Source: Burkholderiaceae bacterium
GTDB taxonomy: Bacteria > Pseudomonadota > Gammaproteobacteria > Burkholderiales > Burkholderiaceae_C
DNA length: 64,000 nucleotides
Reading direction: 5' to 3'
Assembly: GCA_030123545.1 (NCBI GenBank)
Contig: CP126124.1
Location: forward strand, 3,100,001-3,164,000
Shown: positions 17,782-26,245 of the stretch, in pieces
Layout of the letters: each line of letters opens with the position of its first letter
How positions within the stretch are numbered: the stretch's first letter is position 1
Program-made: the position numbers and the translations under genes
Notes under the pieces: model-generated
Databases searched by the model: none
What the model saw: only the letters and a program-made list of their open reading frames with translations
Told to the model about the DNA's origin: nothing

Positions 17782-18678
17782 TTGGCCAGCATCCGGCAAA
17801 TCCAGCAGCGAGCCGAGCAGCGCGGTGTGGACCGGCTCGATGCGCAACTGCTGCTGTTGCATGCGCTCGGCCGCCAAGCTGGCGACCGCGCGTGGCTGAT
17901 TGCGCACGACACGGACGACTTGCCACGGCTTGCTGCTGACCGGTTCGAAGCGCTGGTGCGCCGCAGACGGGACGGCGAGCCACTGGCCTACATCACAGGG
18001 GTCAAGGAGTTCCACGGCCTGGAGCTCACGGTCGATGCGCGAGTGCTGGTGCCGCGACCCGACACCGAGACGCTGGTCAACTGGGCGCTCGATCTGCTGG
18101 ATCGGCCCGAGGCGTGCGCGCGGACTTTGCCTTGCAGCGTGTTGGATCTCGGCACCGGCTCGGGCGCGGTGGCGCTTGCGCTCAAGGCCGCGCGGCCGGC
18201 GCTCGACGTGACCGCGACCGATGCCAGCTTCGACGCGCTCGCCGTCGCGCAGGCGAACGCACGGCGGCTCGGGCTCGCGCTCGAATTCGCGCAAGGTTCA
18301 TGGTTCGACGCGGCGCAAGGACGCTACCACCTGATCGTATCGAACCCGCCGTACGTCGCGCAGCACGACGCGCACCTCGCGGCGCTGCGCCACGAGCCAC
18401 GCTCGGCGCTGGTAAGCGGCCCGGATGGGCTCGATGATCTGCGCCAGATCGTCGAGCACGCGCCCGGGCACCTGCATCCCGGCGGCTGGCTGCTGCTGGA
18501 ACACGGCTGGGACCAGGCCGCGGCCGTGCGCACGCTGCTGGCTGCGGCCGCGCTGGAACAGGTGCAGTCGCGCCCCGACCTCGCGGGCATGGAGCGCTGC
18601 AGCGGCGGGCGCATGCCGCCCGACCGACGCGCTGACGAGCGGATCGGCGGCGAGACGCGGCCCGCCTTGCGCCGATGA
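17782..18678 (+). CDS. prmC: PrmC (HemK), release factor glutamine N5-methyltransferase
   Basis: SAM-dependent enzyme that methylates the GGQ glutamine of release factors. The N-terminal helical RF-binding region is followed by the SAM site VLDLGTGSGAVALALK (about 120-135) and the catalytic NPPY in LIVSNPPYVAQHD near 185. Nearest good start is TTG at 17782; no ATG with family similarity lies upstream, so the exact start is uncertain. The 298 residues include a slightly extended C-terminus (RRADERIGGETRPALRR). Confidence 0.93.
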   Translation: MASIRQIQQRAEQRGVDRLDAQLLLLHALGRQAGDRAWLIAHDTDDLPRLAADRFEALVRRRRDGEPLAYITGVKEFHGLELTVDARVLVPRPDTETLVNWALDLLDRPEACARTLPCSVLDLGTGSGAVALALKAARPALDVTATDASFDALAVAQANARRLGLALEFAQGSWFDAAQGRYHLIVSNPPYVAQHDAHLAALRHEPRSALVSGPDGLDDLRQIVEHAPGHLHPGGWLLLEHGWDQAAAVRTLLAAAALEQVQSRPDLAGMERCSGGRMPPDRRADERIGGETRPALRR

Positions 18679-18691
18679 CGGCCGACGCCGG

Positions 18692-19237
18692 TCAACCCCG
18701 GAACTCGAAACCCTCGTCTAAACGACTCTGCCAATGCGCCAGGTAGGCGCGCGCCACCGCGGCGTCATCGTGGATCACCACCACGTTCTCGCTGTTCTGA
18801 TGCGCGGCAGCCGAGGTGTAGTTGTAGCTCCCGGTCGCGACCGTGTCGCCGTCGGCGATGATGTATTTGTCGTGATGCACCGCGTAGCGCGACACCAGGT
18901 GCGTCGGGATGCCGGCGCCGACCAGCAGGCGCAGTGCAGCGCGCGACCGGCCGCTCTTGTCTTCGAGCACATTCACCCGATAGTCCGCGACGACCGCCAC
19001 GTCGACGCCGCGCCTCTGCGCCGCCAGCAGCGACCGCACCACGCGTGGTGAAGTCAGCACATAGGCCGCCATCCGGATCGAATGCTGCGCGCCATCGAGC
19101 ACGCGCAGAACCAGCGTTTCCGCACCTGCATCGGGAGAAAAGGCCGGGCCTTCGATGGTGGCGCTGCCGGCGCGGCCCGCGAGCAGCAGCGCCAGAGCGA
19201 CGACGGCCGCGAACGCGCGCACGCCGCGCAGCGCCAT
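18692..19237 (-). CDS. Secreted PLD-family endonuclease-like protein
   Basis: A 181-residue phospholipase D superfamily protein of the Nuc/single-HKD type. It has an N-terminal signal peptide (GVRAFAAVVALALLLAGRAGS) and one catalytic motif, H-D-K-Y-I-I-A-D (HxKx4D), near residue 124, then GSYNYTSAAAHQNSEN. Such proteins dimerise to build one active site and cleave phosphodiesters, often DNA; activity here is inferred. Its ATG shares a base with the stop of the upstream acyl-CoA synthetase (TGATG), so translation is probably coupled although the functions are unrelated. Confidence 0.88.
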   Translation of the reverse strand: MALRGVRAFAAVVALALLLAGRAGSATIEGPAFSPDAGAETLVLRVLDGAQHSIRMAAYVLTSPRVVRSLLAAQRRGVDVAVVADYRVNVLEDKSGRSRAALRLLVGAGIPTHLVSRYAVHHDKYIIADGDTVATGSYNYTSAAAHQNSENVVVIHDDAAVARAYLAHWQSRLDEGFEFRG

Positions 19238-20976
19238 CAGCTTCGGCCCGATACGGATTTCCCGTCGCCGCCCTTGAGGCCGGGGAAATCCTCCTCGAAA
19301 TATTCGCCCGCGCCCTTCTCGCCCGCGGCGCGGCGCTTCTCCTCGCCATGGCGCAGCTCGACGCGGCGGATCTTTCCAGAGATGGTCTTCGGCAGTTCGG
19401 CGAACTCGAGTCGGCGCACCCGCTTGTACGGTGCAAGATGGTCGCGCAGGAACGCGAGGATGCTTTCGGCCAGCTGCGGCGACGGGCTGTAGCCCTGGCG
19501 CAGCGCGACGAAGATCTTCGGCACCGCGGCGCGCACCGGGTCCGGGCTCGGCACGACCGCGGCCTCGGCCACCGCCTCGTGCTCGATCGCGACCGACTCG
19601 AGCTCGAACGGCGAGATGCGATAGTCCGCCGCCTTGAACACGTCATCGGCGCGGCCGACGTAGGTGATGTAGCCGCCGGCGTCGCGCATCGCGACGTCGC
19701 CGGTGCGGTACAGGCCACCCTGCATCACCTGCGCGTTCTTCTCGGCGTCGCCGAAGTAGCCGTCCATCAGCCCGGTCGGGCGCGGATCGAGCCGCAGCGC
19801 GATCTCGCCTTCGTCGCCCTCGCGGCCATCGGCGTCGATCAGCACGATCTGGTAGCCCGGCATCGCCCGCCCCATCGATCCGGGGTGCACCGGTTGCCCC
19901 GGCGAGTTGCCGACGATCGCGGTGGTTTCGGTCTGGCCGTAGCCGTCGCGGATCGTGATGCCCCAGGCGGCCTTCACCTGTTCGATCACCTCCGGGTTCA
20001 GCGGCTCGCCGGCGCTGATCAGCTCGCGCAGCGCGAGCTTTGCCTTGTGCGCCGCCAGATTCTCCTGGATCAGCATGCGCCACACGGTCGGCGGCGCGCA
20101 CAGCGTGTTGACCTTGAACTGCGCGAGCGCGCCGAGCAGCGCGGGCGCGTCGAAGCGCGCGTAGTTGTAAATGAACACGCAGGCGCCGGCATTCCACGGC
20201 GCGAAGAAGCAGCTCCATGCGTGCTTGGCCCAACCCGGCGACGAGATGTTCAGATGGATGTCGCCCGGTTGCAGGCCGATCCAGTACATCGTGGTCAGGT
20301 GGCCGACCGGATAGCTCTGGTGCGTGTGCAGCACCAGCTTCGGTTTAGACGTGGTGCCGGAGGTGAAGTACAGCAGCAGCGGATCGCTCGCGCGGGTCGC
20401 ACCATCCGGCGCGAAGCTGGCCGGCGCCTGTTTCGAATCGGCGAAGTCGAGCCAGCCTGCCGCCTTGGCACCGACGCAGATGCGGGTGTAGCCGCCGGCG
20501 AGGTCGGCGAACTTCTGCACGTTCGCGGCCGCGACGATCGCATGCCGCACGTCGCCGCGGGTCATGCGGTCGGCCAGATCCTGCGGCGTCAGCAGGTTCG
20601 AGCAGGGAATCATCACCGCGCCGAGCTTCATGCAGGCCAGCATCGCCTCCCACAGCGCGACCTCGTTGCTCATCATCACCATCACGCGGTCGCCGCGCCG
20701 CACGCCGTGTCCGCGCAGCCAGTTCGCGGCCTGGTTCGAGCGCTGCGCCATCTGCGTGAAGCTGACCTTCTGCTCGGCGCCCGACTCCTCGACGATCCAC
20801 AGCGCAGGCTTGTCGTTGCCCGCCGCCATGCGGTCGAAATGGTCGAGCGCCCAGTTGAATTCCTGCTGCTGCGGCCAGCGGAAATCGCGGTACGCCCGGG
20901 TGTAATCGCTGCGGTTCGCGAGCAGCACGTCGCGCGCCGCAAGGAACGCGTCCGCATTGTTCGTCTGTGTGCTCAT
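19237..20976 (-). CDS. AMP-forming acyl-CoA synthetase
   Basis: ATP-dependent acyl-CoA ligase of the ANL superfamily (medium-chain/benzoate-like group), 579 residues. The P-loop is LLYFTSGTTSKPK near 185, with Ser replacing the usual Gly after TSGTT. The A5 motif GYGQTETT is near 345, the hinge GRADDVFK near 440, and the C-terminal catalytic lysine lies in KTISGKIRR near 540. Start MSTQTNNADAF at 20976 is preferred over 21006. Acyl substrate is unknown. It forms a two-gene unit with the PLD nuclease gene. Confidence 0.92.
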   Translation of the reverse strand: MSTQTNNADAFLAARDVLLANRSDYTRAYRDFRWPQQQEFNWALDHFDRMAAGNDKPALWIVEESGAEQKVSFTQMAQRSNQAANWLRGHGVRRGDRVMVMMSNEVALWEAMLACMKLGAVMIPCSNLLTPQDLADRMTRGDVRHAIVAAANVQKFADLAGGYTRICVGAKAAGWLDFADSKQAPASFAPDGATRASDPLLLYFTSGTTSKPKLVLHTHQSYPVGHLTTMYWIGLQPGDIHLNISSPGWAKHAWSCFFAPWNAGACVFIYNYARFDAPALLGALAQFKVNTLCAPPTVWRMLIQENLAAHKAKLALRELISAGEPLNPEVIEQVKAAWGITIRDGYGQTETTAIVGNSPGQPVHPGSMGRAMPGYQIVLIDADGREGDEGEIALRLDPRPTGLMDGYFGDAEKNAQVMQGGLYRTGDVAMRDAGGYITYVGRADDVFKAADYRISPFELESVAIEHEAVAEAAVVPSPDPVRAAVPKIFVALRQGYSPSPQLAESILAFLRDHLAPYKRVRRLEFAELPKTISGKIRRVELRHGEEKRRAAGEKGAGEYFEEDFPGLKGGDGKSVSGRS

Positions 20977-21047
20977 GGTCTCAGTCCTTCGGCAATTGGG
21001 TGGCAATCACTTGGCACTCTACTCCGGGCCGCAAAACCCCTCAATGC

Positions 21048-21053
21048 GACAAT
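21048..21053 (+). promoter_or_regulatory. Possible -10 element before small membrane protein
   Basis: GACAAT followed by TCC resembles the GACAATC and TATAATC boxes in front of other genes in the window. It lies 35 bases before the GTG chosen for the next gene. Confidence 0.35.
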
Positions 21054-21088
21054 TCCCGGGCCCGTCATCGACAGCGTCGACCGTCATC

Positions 21089-21460
21089 GTGACCAACGGC
21101 TCCAAGTCTGCTCGCGCCGCCCGCCGCCTGAAATGGGCCGGTGTCGTCGTGCTGGCCGTCGGGCTGGCGGCCGCGCTCACCATCTACCGGGTCGCGCCGG
21201 CACGCAGCAGCGGCGATGCGGCGAACTACAACATCGTCGGCGGGCAGGTGTTCGCCAGCCCCGACGAAAACTCAGCCGAGATGCAGCAGGTCGAGCGCCT
21301 GGGCGGCAAGCCGGCGGTGTACGCGCTGGAGTTTCACCGCTGGTTCCTGTCGCTGTGGCACGGGCGGCGGCTGGCCTGGACGCTGATCGTGCTCTGCGTT
21401 GCGGTCGCACTGCTGTGCTTCCATCTGGCCGGACTGATGGCCGACGAGCCGGACGGCTGA
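21089..21460 (+). CDS. Small two-helix membrane protein of unknown function
   Basis: About 123 residues from GTG 21089; a longer frame from 20957 overlaps the acyl-CoA synthetase promoter region and is less likely. A basic N-terminus (KSARAARRLK) precedes helix 1 (WAGVVVLAVGLAAALTIY). A soluble loop of about 55 residues (NYNIVGGQVFASPDENSAEMQQVERLGGKPAVYALEF) follows, then helix 2 (WTLIVLCVAVALLCFHLAGL). I do not recognise the family. It is divergent from the acyl-CoA synthetase and ends at a long inverted repeat. Confidence 0.65.
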   Translation: MTNGSKSARAARRLKWAGVVVLAVGLAAALTIYRVAPARSSGDAANYNIVGGQVFASPDENSAEMQQVERLGGKPAVYALEFHRWFLSLWHGRRLAWTLIVLCVAVALLCFHLAGLMADEPDG

Positions 21461-21474
21461 TGTGGGAGGCCTTG

Positions 21475-21577
21475 TACGGTTTTGCATTCGAGCGCAGAAC
21501 AAGGCGGGGCGCCGCAGACAGTGCTGACGCACGGCAAGGCGCCCCAACGCAGTTATGCGTTTGAATGCAAAACCGTA
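21475..21577. repeat. Long imperfect inverted repeat between convergent genes
   Basis: The outer arms begin TACGGTTTTGCATTC (21475) and end GAATGCAAAACCGTA (21577). Inner arms GGGGCGCC/GGCGCCCC flank a loop of about 24 bases. The element exactly fills the gap up to the slyD-like stop codon. It may be a bidirectional terminator or a small mobile repeat. Confidence 0.7.
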
Positions 21578-22057
21578 TCAGTGCTGATGCCCGTGCGCGC
21601 CGTGTACATGGCCGTGCGCAATCTCCTCGGGCGTCGCGGCGCGCACATCGCGGATCTCGATGCGGCAGCGCAGCGTCCGGCCGGCGAGCGGATGATTGCC
21701 GTCGAGCAGTACCTTGTCGCCCTTGATCTTCATCACCGTGAATGCAATGACGCGCCCGTCCTCGGCCGGCCCCTGCAGCTGGCCGCCGACCTTGACGCCG
21801 GGCGGGAACTGGTGTTTGGCAATCGTCTGCACCAGCCGCTCGTCGCGCTCGCCGAACGCGTCCTGCGGCGCCAGATCGACACTGACCCGGAACAAAGGCT
21901 CGCGCCCTTCGAGCGCGGCCTCGATCTTCGGGAAGATGCCGCCATAGCCGCCGTGCAGATAAACCATCGGTTCGCGGCCCGCATCCAGCAGGCGGCCGCT
22001 CGCCGCGTCCGACACCTGGAGGCGCAGCGTAACCGCCGTGTTTTTTTCGATTTTCAT
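21578..22057 (-). CDS. slyD: SlyD-like FKBP-type peptidyl-prolyl isomerase
   Basis: FKBP-fold prolyl isomerase/chaperone, 159 residues. The first FKBP strand set (KIEKNTAVTLRLQVSDAASG) is followed by YLHGGYGGIFPKIEAALEGRE (active-site loop), the insert-in-flap domain (VDLAPQDAFGERDERLV to VLLDGNHPLAGRTL) and a His-rich tail (HGHVHGAHGHQH) suited to binding nickel or other metals. Start MKIEKN at 22057 is chosen over the ATG three codons upstream. The IF-domain DGNHPLAGR motif is diagnostic of SlyD/FkpB. Confidence 0.9.
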   Translation of the reverse strand: MKIEKNTAVTLRLQVSDAASGRLLDAGREPMVYLHGGYGGIFPKIEAALEGREPLFRVSVDLAPQDAFGERDERLVQTIAKHQFPPGVKVGGQLQGPAEDGRVIAFTVMKIKGDKVLLDGNHPLAGRTLRCRIEIRDVRAATPEEIAHGHVHGAHGHQH

Positions 22058-22195
22058 GATTTGCAATCTTGCGTTGAGTGGAGCACCGGATCGGGCGTCG
22101 ATCGGGCACGGGGGCTATTCTCGCCCGACAGCGGCGGCACCTGGGAAGTGAAATAATCCGAAACGGCGATATCCGCAGAGCTAGGAGCACACGAC

Positions 22196-22534
22196 ATGAG
22201 TGACGACATCGGGCAGGTAAAGCAACGCATCGACGATCTGGTCAAGTCCAGCGACGTGCTGTTGTTCATGAAAGGCAACGCGAACTTTCCGATGTGCGGC
22301 TTCTCGGGCCGCGCGATCCAGATCCTCAAGGCCTGCGGCGTCGACATGGACAGCCTGAGGACCGTCAACGTGCTCGACGACGAGGAAATTCGCCAGGGCA
22401 TCAAGGCCTACAGCAACTGGCCGACCATTCCGCAGCTCTATGTGCGCGGCGAGTTCGTCGGCGGCTCGGACATCATGATGGAGATGTACGAGAAGGGCGA
22501 ACTGCAGCAGGTGCTCGCCCGCCGGGCCGGCTGA
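22196..22534 (+). CDS. grxD: GrxD, CGFS-type monothiol glutaredoxin
   Basis: A 112-residue monothiol glutaredoxin that binds and transfers [2Fe-2S] clusters. The CGFS active site is in FPMCGFSGRAIQIL (Cys about 33). The glutathione-binding WPTIPQLYVRGEFVGGSDIMMEM is at about 72-94, and the K in FMKGN is conserved. The AGGAG ribosome site lies at about 22182-22186, before ATG 22196. It is divergent from the SlyD-like gene and convergent with the transglycosylase gene. Confidence 0.96.
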   Translation: MSDDIGQVKQRIDDLVKSSDVLLFMKGNANFPMCGFSGRAIQILKACGVDMDSLRTVNVLDDEEIRQGIKAYSNWPTIPQLYVRGEFVGGSDIMMEMYEKGELQQVLARRAG

Positions 22535-22549
22535 GTCCCGATCGGAAGA

Positions 22550-23221
22550 TCAGGGCAGCGCGACCCGCACCGGCTCGGTTCCCTCGAATTCCCAGCGCCG
22601 CGCGGCGCCGAGCACCGCGTCCGGATAGGCGGCCAGCCCGCGCGACCCGTTGTACCGCCCGAGCGCCATGAACAGGTTGCCACGCTCCTGGTCCAGGTAG
22701 TGGCGCAGGATCACGCAGCCGAAGCGCAGATTCGGCTGCAGCTTGAACAGCACGCTCGCGTCGCCGTTGCCGATCAGGCGCGCCCAGAACGGCATCACCT
22801 GCATGTAGCCGCGCGCGCCCGCGCTCGATACCGCGTACTTCCTGAAATTGCTCTCGACCTGGATCAGCCCCAGCACCAGCGAGGTCGACAGCCCGGCGCG
22901 GCGGCTCTCGTACCAGACGGTCTGCAGGAAGTCGGTGCGCACCAGCCGGTCGGGCTTGCGCTGGCGCAGCCGCCAGCTCATCTGCTCCAGCCAGCGCAGG
23001 TAACCGAGGTAGGCCTGTGTGTCGACGAACACCGGCGTCGGCGGCCCCTGGTCAGCGACGGCGGCACTGAGCGCGGTTCGCACTGCGTCCGACAGCGGCT
23101 CCTCGATCTGGTCACCGGCCCAGGATTGCTTCTGAATCGATAGCAGAACACCGGCAACAGGCAACGACAGCAGCCATTTTCTTCGACTGATTTGTGGAAG
23201 GACCGGCTGCTGCGATGCCAT
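22550..23221 (-). CDS. Exported lytic transglycosylase-like protein
   Basis: Putative peptidoglycan lytic transglycosylase with an SLT/goose-lysozyme-like fold, 223 residues. The N-terminal export signal (SRRKWLLSLPVAGVLLSI) has a twin-arginine-like pair. The catalytic Glu is in GLIQVESNFRKYAVSSAGARGYMQVMPFW near residues 118-146, and the C-terminal ALGRYNGSRG matches the family YNaG motif. Its ATG overlaps the proS stop by one base (TAATG), so it is translated from the proS message. A copy of the 19-bp dyad lies in the signal-peptide codons. Confidence 0.88.
   Translation of the reverse strand: MASQQPVLPQISRRKWLLSLPVAGVLLSIQKQSWAGDQIEEPLSDAVRTALSAAVADQGPPTPVFVDTQAYLGYLRWLEQMSWRLRQRKPDRLVRTDFLQTVWYESRRAGLSTSLVLGLIQVESNFRKYAVSSAGARGYMQVMPFWARLIGNGDASVLFKLQPNLRFGCVILRHYLDQERGNLFMALGRYNGSRGLAAYPDAVLGAARRWEFEGTEPVRVALP
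23127..23145. repeat. 19-bp dyad repeat, copy 3 (inside transglycosylase gene)
   Basis: TGCTTC-TGAATCG-ATAGCA within codons of the export signal. The left half has one mismatch to GCTA. Same 6-7-6 spacing as the other copies. Confidence 0.5.
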
Positions 23222-24972
23222 TACGCCGCGCCCTGCAATCGCTCGCGCAGGAACGCCGGCATCGCGTCCACCGGCACCTGCACCGCGCTGGTGTCGCGGC
23301 GGTGCTGGTATTCGAGCTGTCCGTTCTTCAGGCCGCGCTCGCCGATCGCGACGCGGTGCGGCACGCCGATCAGTTCCCAGTCGGCGAACATCACGCCCGG
23401 GCGCTCGCCGCGGTCGTCCAGGATCACGTCAACGCCGTCGGCCACGAGCTGCGCATGCAGCCGCTCGGCGGCCGCCTTCACTTCCGCGCTACGGTCGGCG
23501 CCGATCGGGCACAGCACGACGGTGAACGGCGCGATCGCGTCCGGCCAGATGATGCCGCGCGCATCGTGGTTCTGCTCGATCGCGGCGGCCGGCAGCCGCG
23601 TGATGCCGATGCCGTAGCAGCCCATTTCCATCAGCTGCGGCTTGCCTGTCTCGTCGAGGAAGCTCGCGCTCAAAGGCTTGCTGTATTTGGTGCCGAGGTA
23701 GAACACATGGCCGACCTCGATGCCGCGCTCGATGGCGAGTAGCCCCTTGCCATCCGGCGAGGCATCGCCCTCGACCACGTTGCGCAGATCGGCCACCGCG
23801 TCGGGTTCGGGCAGGTCGCGGCCCCAGTTGACGCCGATCAAGTGGAAGTCCTCCTCATTCGCACCGCAGATCCAGTCGGCCATCAGCGCCACCTCGCGAT
23901 CGGCGACGATCTTGACCGGCTTTTGCTGGCCGATCGGCCCCAGGTAGCCGGGCCGCGTGCCGAAATGCTCGGCGATCTCGGCCGTCGTCGCGAAGCGAAA
24001 GCCCGCGTCCAGTCCCGGCACCTTGCCGACCTTGACCTCGTTCATGTCGTGATCGCCGCGCAGCAGCAGCAGCCAGATCACGGTGCCGGCGGGCTTGCCG
24101 TCGTCGCCAACCCGGTCCGTGGCCAGCACCAGCGACTTGACCGTGGTGGCAAGCGGCACGCCCAGCAGTTCGGCGACCTCGGCGCAGGTGGCCTTGCCCG
24201 GCGTCGGCGTCTTCGCCAGCGACTGCTTGGGCGCCGGGCGCGGCCCGCGCGGCGCGAGCGCCTCGGCCTTTTCCATGTTGGCCGCGTAGTCGCTGGCCGG
24301 GCAGTAGACGATCGCGTCCTCGCCAGTCGCGGCGATCACCTGGAATTCCTCGCTCAGGTCGCCGCCGATCGCGCCGCTGTCGGCCGCGACCGCGCGGTAG
24401 CGCAGGCCGAAGCGGTCGAAGATGCGCCGGTAGGCCTGCGCCATCACCTCGTAGCTCTGCTTCGCCGATTGCGCGTCGCGGTCGAAGCTGTAGGCGTCCT
24501 TCATCGTGAATTCGCGGCTGCGCATCACGCCGAAGCGCGGACGCCGCTCGTCGCGGAACTTGGTCTGGATATGGTAGAAGTTCCTCGGCAGTTGCTTGTA
24601 GCTGCGCAGCTCCTGGCGCGCGATATCCGTGACAACTTCCTCACTCGTGGGCTGAATGATGAAGTCGCGCTCATGCCGATCCTTCAGCCGCAGCAGCTCC
24701 GGCCCCATCTTGGCCCAGCGCCCGCTCTGCTGCCACAGCTCGGCCGGCTGCACCACCGGCATCAGCAGTTCGACCGCGCCGGCGCGGTTCATTTCCTCGC
24801 GCACGATCGCCTCGATCTTGCGGATCACGCGCAGGCCCATCGGCATATAGCTGTAGATGCCGGCGCCGAGCTTCTTGATCATGCCGGCGCGCGTCATCAA
24901 CTGGTGGCTGATGACCTCGGCGTCGGCCGGCGCGTCCTTCAGCGTCGAAATCAGGAACTGGGAGGCTTTCAT
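23221..24972 (-). CDS. proS: ProS, prolyl-tRNA synthetase
   Basis: Class II aminoacyl-tRNA synthetase charging tRNA-Pro, 583 residues, bacterial type with the INS editing domain. It begins MKASQFLISTLKDAPADAEV; the frame stays open upstream to 25863 but overlaps the divergent rppH, so 24972 is the start. Motif 2 is in QTKFRDERRPRFGVMRSREFTMKDAYSF (about 138-165). The YbaK-like editing insert spans about 225-390. Motif 3 is in EMGCYGIGITRL (about 435). A tRNA-Pro gene is also in this window. Confidence 0.97.
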   Translation of the reverse strand: MKASQFLISTLKDAPADAEVISHQLMTRAGMIKKLGAGIYSYMPMGLRVIRKIEAIVREEMNRAGAVELLMPVVQPAELWQQSGRWAKMGPELLRLKDRHERDFIIQPTSEEVVTDIARQELRSYKQLPRNFYHIQTKFRDERRPRFGVMRSREFTMKDAYSFDRDAQSAKQSYEVMAQAYRRIFDRFGLRYRAVAADSGAIGGDLSEEFQVIAATGEDAIVYCPASDYAANMEKAEALAPRGPRPAPKQSLAKTPTPGKATCAEVAELLGVPLATTVKSLVLATDRVGDDGKPAGTVIWLLLLRGDHDMNEVKVGKVPGLDAGFRFATTAEIAEHFGTRPGYLGPIGQQKPVKIVADREVALMADWICGANEEDFHLIGVNWGRDLPEPDAVADLRNVVEGDASPDGKGLLAIERGIEVGHVFYLGTKYSKPLSASFLDETGKPQLMEMGCYGIGITRLPAAAIEQNHDARGIIWPDAIAPFTVVLCPIGADRSAEVKAAAERLHAQLVADGVDVILDDRGERPGVMFADWELIGVPHRVAIGERGLKNGQLEYQHRRDTSAVQVPVDAMPAFLRERLQGAA

Positions 24973-25007
24973 AGGGGGTTTTTCGCGCGCGAATACAACC
25001 GCGCCGC

Positions 25008-25035
25008 TTGCCGCATGCGGCTCGCGGTGCATAAT
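25008..25035 (+). promoter_or_regulatory. Sigma-70-type promoter of rppH
   Basis: TTGCCG, a 16-base spacer and CATAAT. The predicted start of transcription is near 25042, 24 bases before the rppH ATG. Confidence 0.5.
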
Positions 25036-25065
25036 GAACTCAGTTCTTAAATTTGGGGTTCGATT

Positions 25066-25716
25066 ATGCTTGACCGGGAAGGCTTCAGGCCCAACGTCGG
25101 CATCGTCCTGCTCAACCAGAAGAATCAGGTTTTTTGGGGCAAGCGAATCCGCAGCCACTCGTGGCAGTTCCCGCAGGGCGGCATCGACCGGGGCGAAACC
25201 CCGGAGCAGGCGATGTTCCGCGAACTGCAGGAAGAAGTCGGCCTGCTGCCGGAGCATGTTCGCATCGTCGCTCGGACCCGTGACTGGTTGCGCTATGAAG
25301 TGCCGGATCGCTACGTCCGGCGCGATGCACGTGGCTTCTACAAGGGGCAGAAGCAGATCTGGTTCCTGCTGCAACTGGTCGGCCACGACTGGAACCTGAA
25401 CTTGCGCGCGACCAGCCATCCGGAATTCGACGCCTGGCGCTGGAACGACTATTGGGTGCCGCTGGAAGTGGTGGTCGAGTTCAAGCGTGCCGTCTACCAG
25501 ATGGCGTTGACCGAGCTGGCGCGCTTTCTGCCGCGCCACGACCACCGCAACCGCTATCTGCGCAGCGGCCTGCGCACGCGCGACCACGAGATGCCGCCCG
25601 CGGGCGAGCGTGAACACCGGCCTGCGTTCGAGTTGCCTCCGGGCGCCACGTTCGAGCCCGATCCACAGCTGCAATTCCCGCACGCGCCCGGGCGAGGCCG
25701 GCGTGCCGCTTCTTGA
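25066..25716 (+). CDS. rppH: RppH (NudH), RNA pyrophosphohydrolase
   Basis: Nudix hydrolase that removes pyrophosphate from 5'-triphosphate mRNA and triggers decay. The 216-residue protein begins MLDREGFRPNVGIVLLN, followed by FWGKRIRSHSWQFPQGG. The full Nudix box is GGIDRGETPEQAMFRELQEEVGL (about 38-60). The C-terminal extension of about 55 residues, rich in Arg and Pro, is longer than in E. coli and usual in beta-proteobacteria. Divergent from proS; the next gene starts inside its 3' end. Confidence 0.96.
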   Translation: MLDREGFRPNVGIVLLNQKNQVFWGKRIRSHSWQFPQGGIDRGETPEQAMFRELQEEVGLLPEHVRIVARTRDWLRYEVPDRYVRRDARGFYKGQKQIWFLLQLVGHDWNLNLRATSHPEFDAWRWNDYWVPLEVVVEFKRAVYQMALTELARFLPRHDHRNRYLRSGLRTRDHEMPPAGEREHRPAFELPPGATFEPDPQLQFPHAPGRGRRAAS

Positions 25717-26221
25717 GCGCGCGCTGGCCGCGCTGCTGCTGACAGCGGCGGCCGGCGCTGTGCTGGCGCAGAACGCTGGCGGCGCATCCGGCTGGACCGA
25801 AAGCGCGGTGCCGCCGCCACCGCCGCTGCACACGCGCGGGCTGATCACGCTCGACATGGGCAAGGACGCGCGGCTGCATTTCGGTGTCGACCCAATCAGC
25901 CTGGCGATCTCCGCGGATGGGGTCGTGCGCTACGTGGTGGTCGCCTCGAGCAACAGCGGTAGCGGCGCGGTCAATGCGATGTATGAAGGGCTTCGCTGCG
26001 CCACCAGCGAGATCAAGACCTACGCGCGTACCACCACGGCCGGCGACTGGCATCCGGTCGAGCAAGCGCATTGGCGCTCGATCTACGCGAGCTCGTCGAC
26101 ACGCTACGCGATCGTGCTGGCCGAGCAGGGCCTGTGCAACGGCAAGGCTCCCGCGCGCTCGGTCGATGCGATGGTGCAGCAGTTGAAGGGCCCGCCGCTG
26201 GGCCAGCAGCGCTATTACTGA
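25703..26221 (+). CDS. CNP1-like exported protein
   Basis: About 172 residues from GTG 25703, which overlaps the last 14 bases of rppH. A signal peptide (LLERALAALLLTAAAGAVLAQ) precedes a CNP1-like domain: LDMGKDARLHFGVDPISLAISADGVVRYVVVASSNSGSGAVNAMYEGLRC, then EIKTYART and W-rich elements. This family of uncharacterised periplasmic proteins is common in Burkholderiales next to rppH. A longer frame from 25610 would run within rppH and lacks a signal peptide at its start. Function unknown. Confidence 0.85.
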   Translation: MPLLERALAALLLTAAAGAVLAQNAGGASGWTESAVPPPPPLHTRGLITLDMGKDARLHFGVDPISLAISADGVVRYVVVASSNSGSGAVNAMYEGLRCATSEIKTYARTTTAGDWHPVEQAHWRSIYASSSTRYAIVLAEQGLCNGKAPARSVDAMVQQLKGPPLGQQRYY

Positions 26222-26245
26222 ATCCCCAGTCTCCTTGCGATTTCT

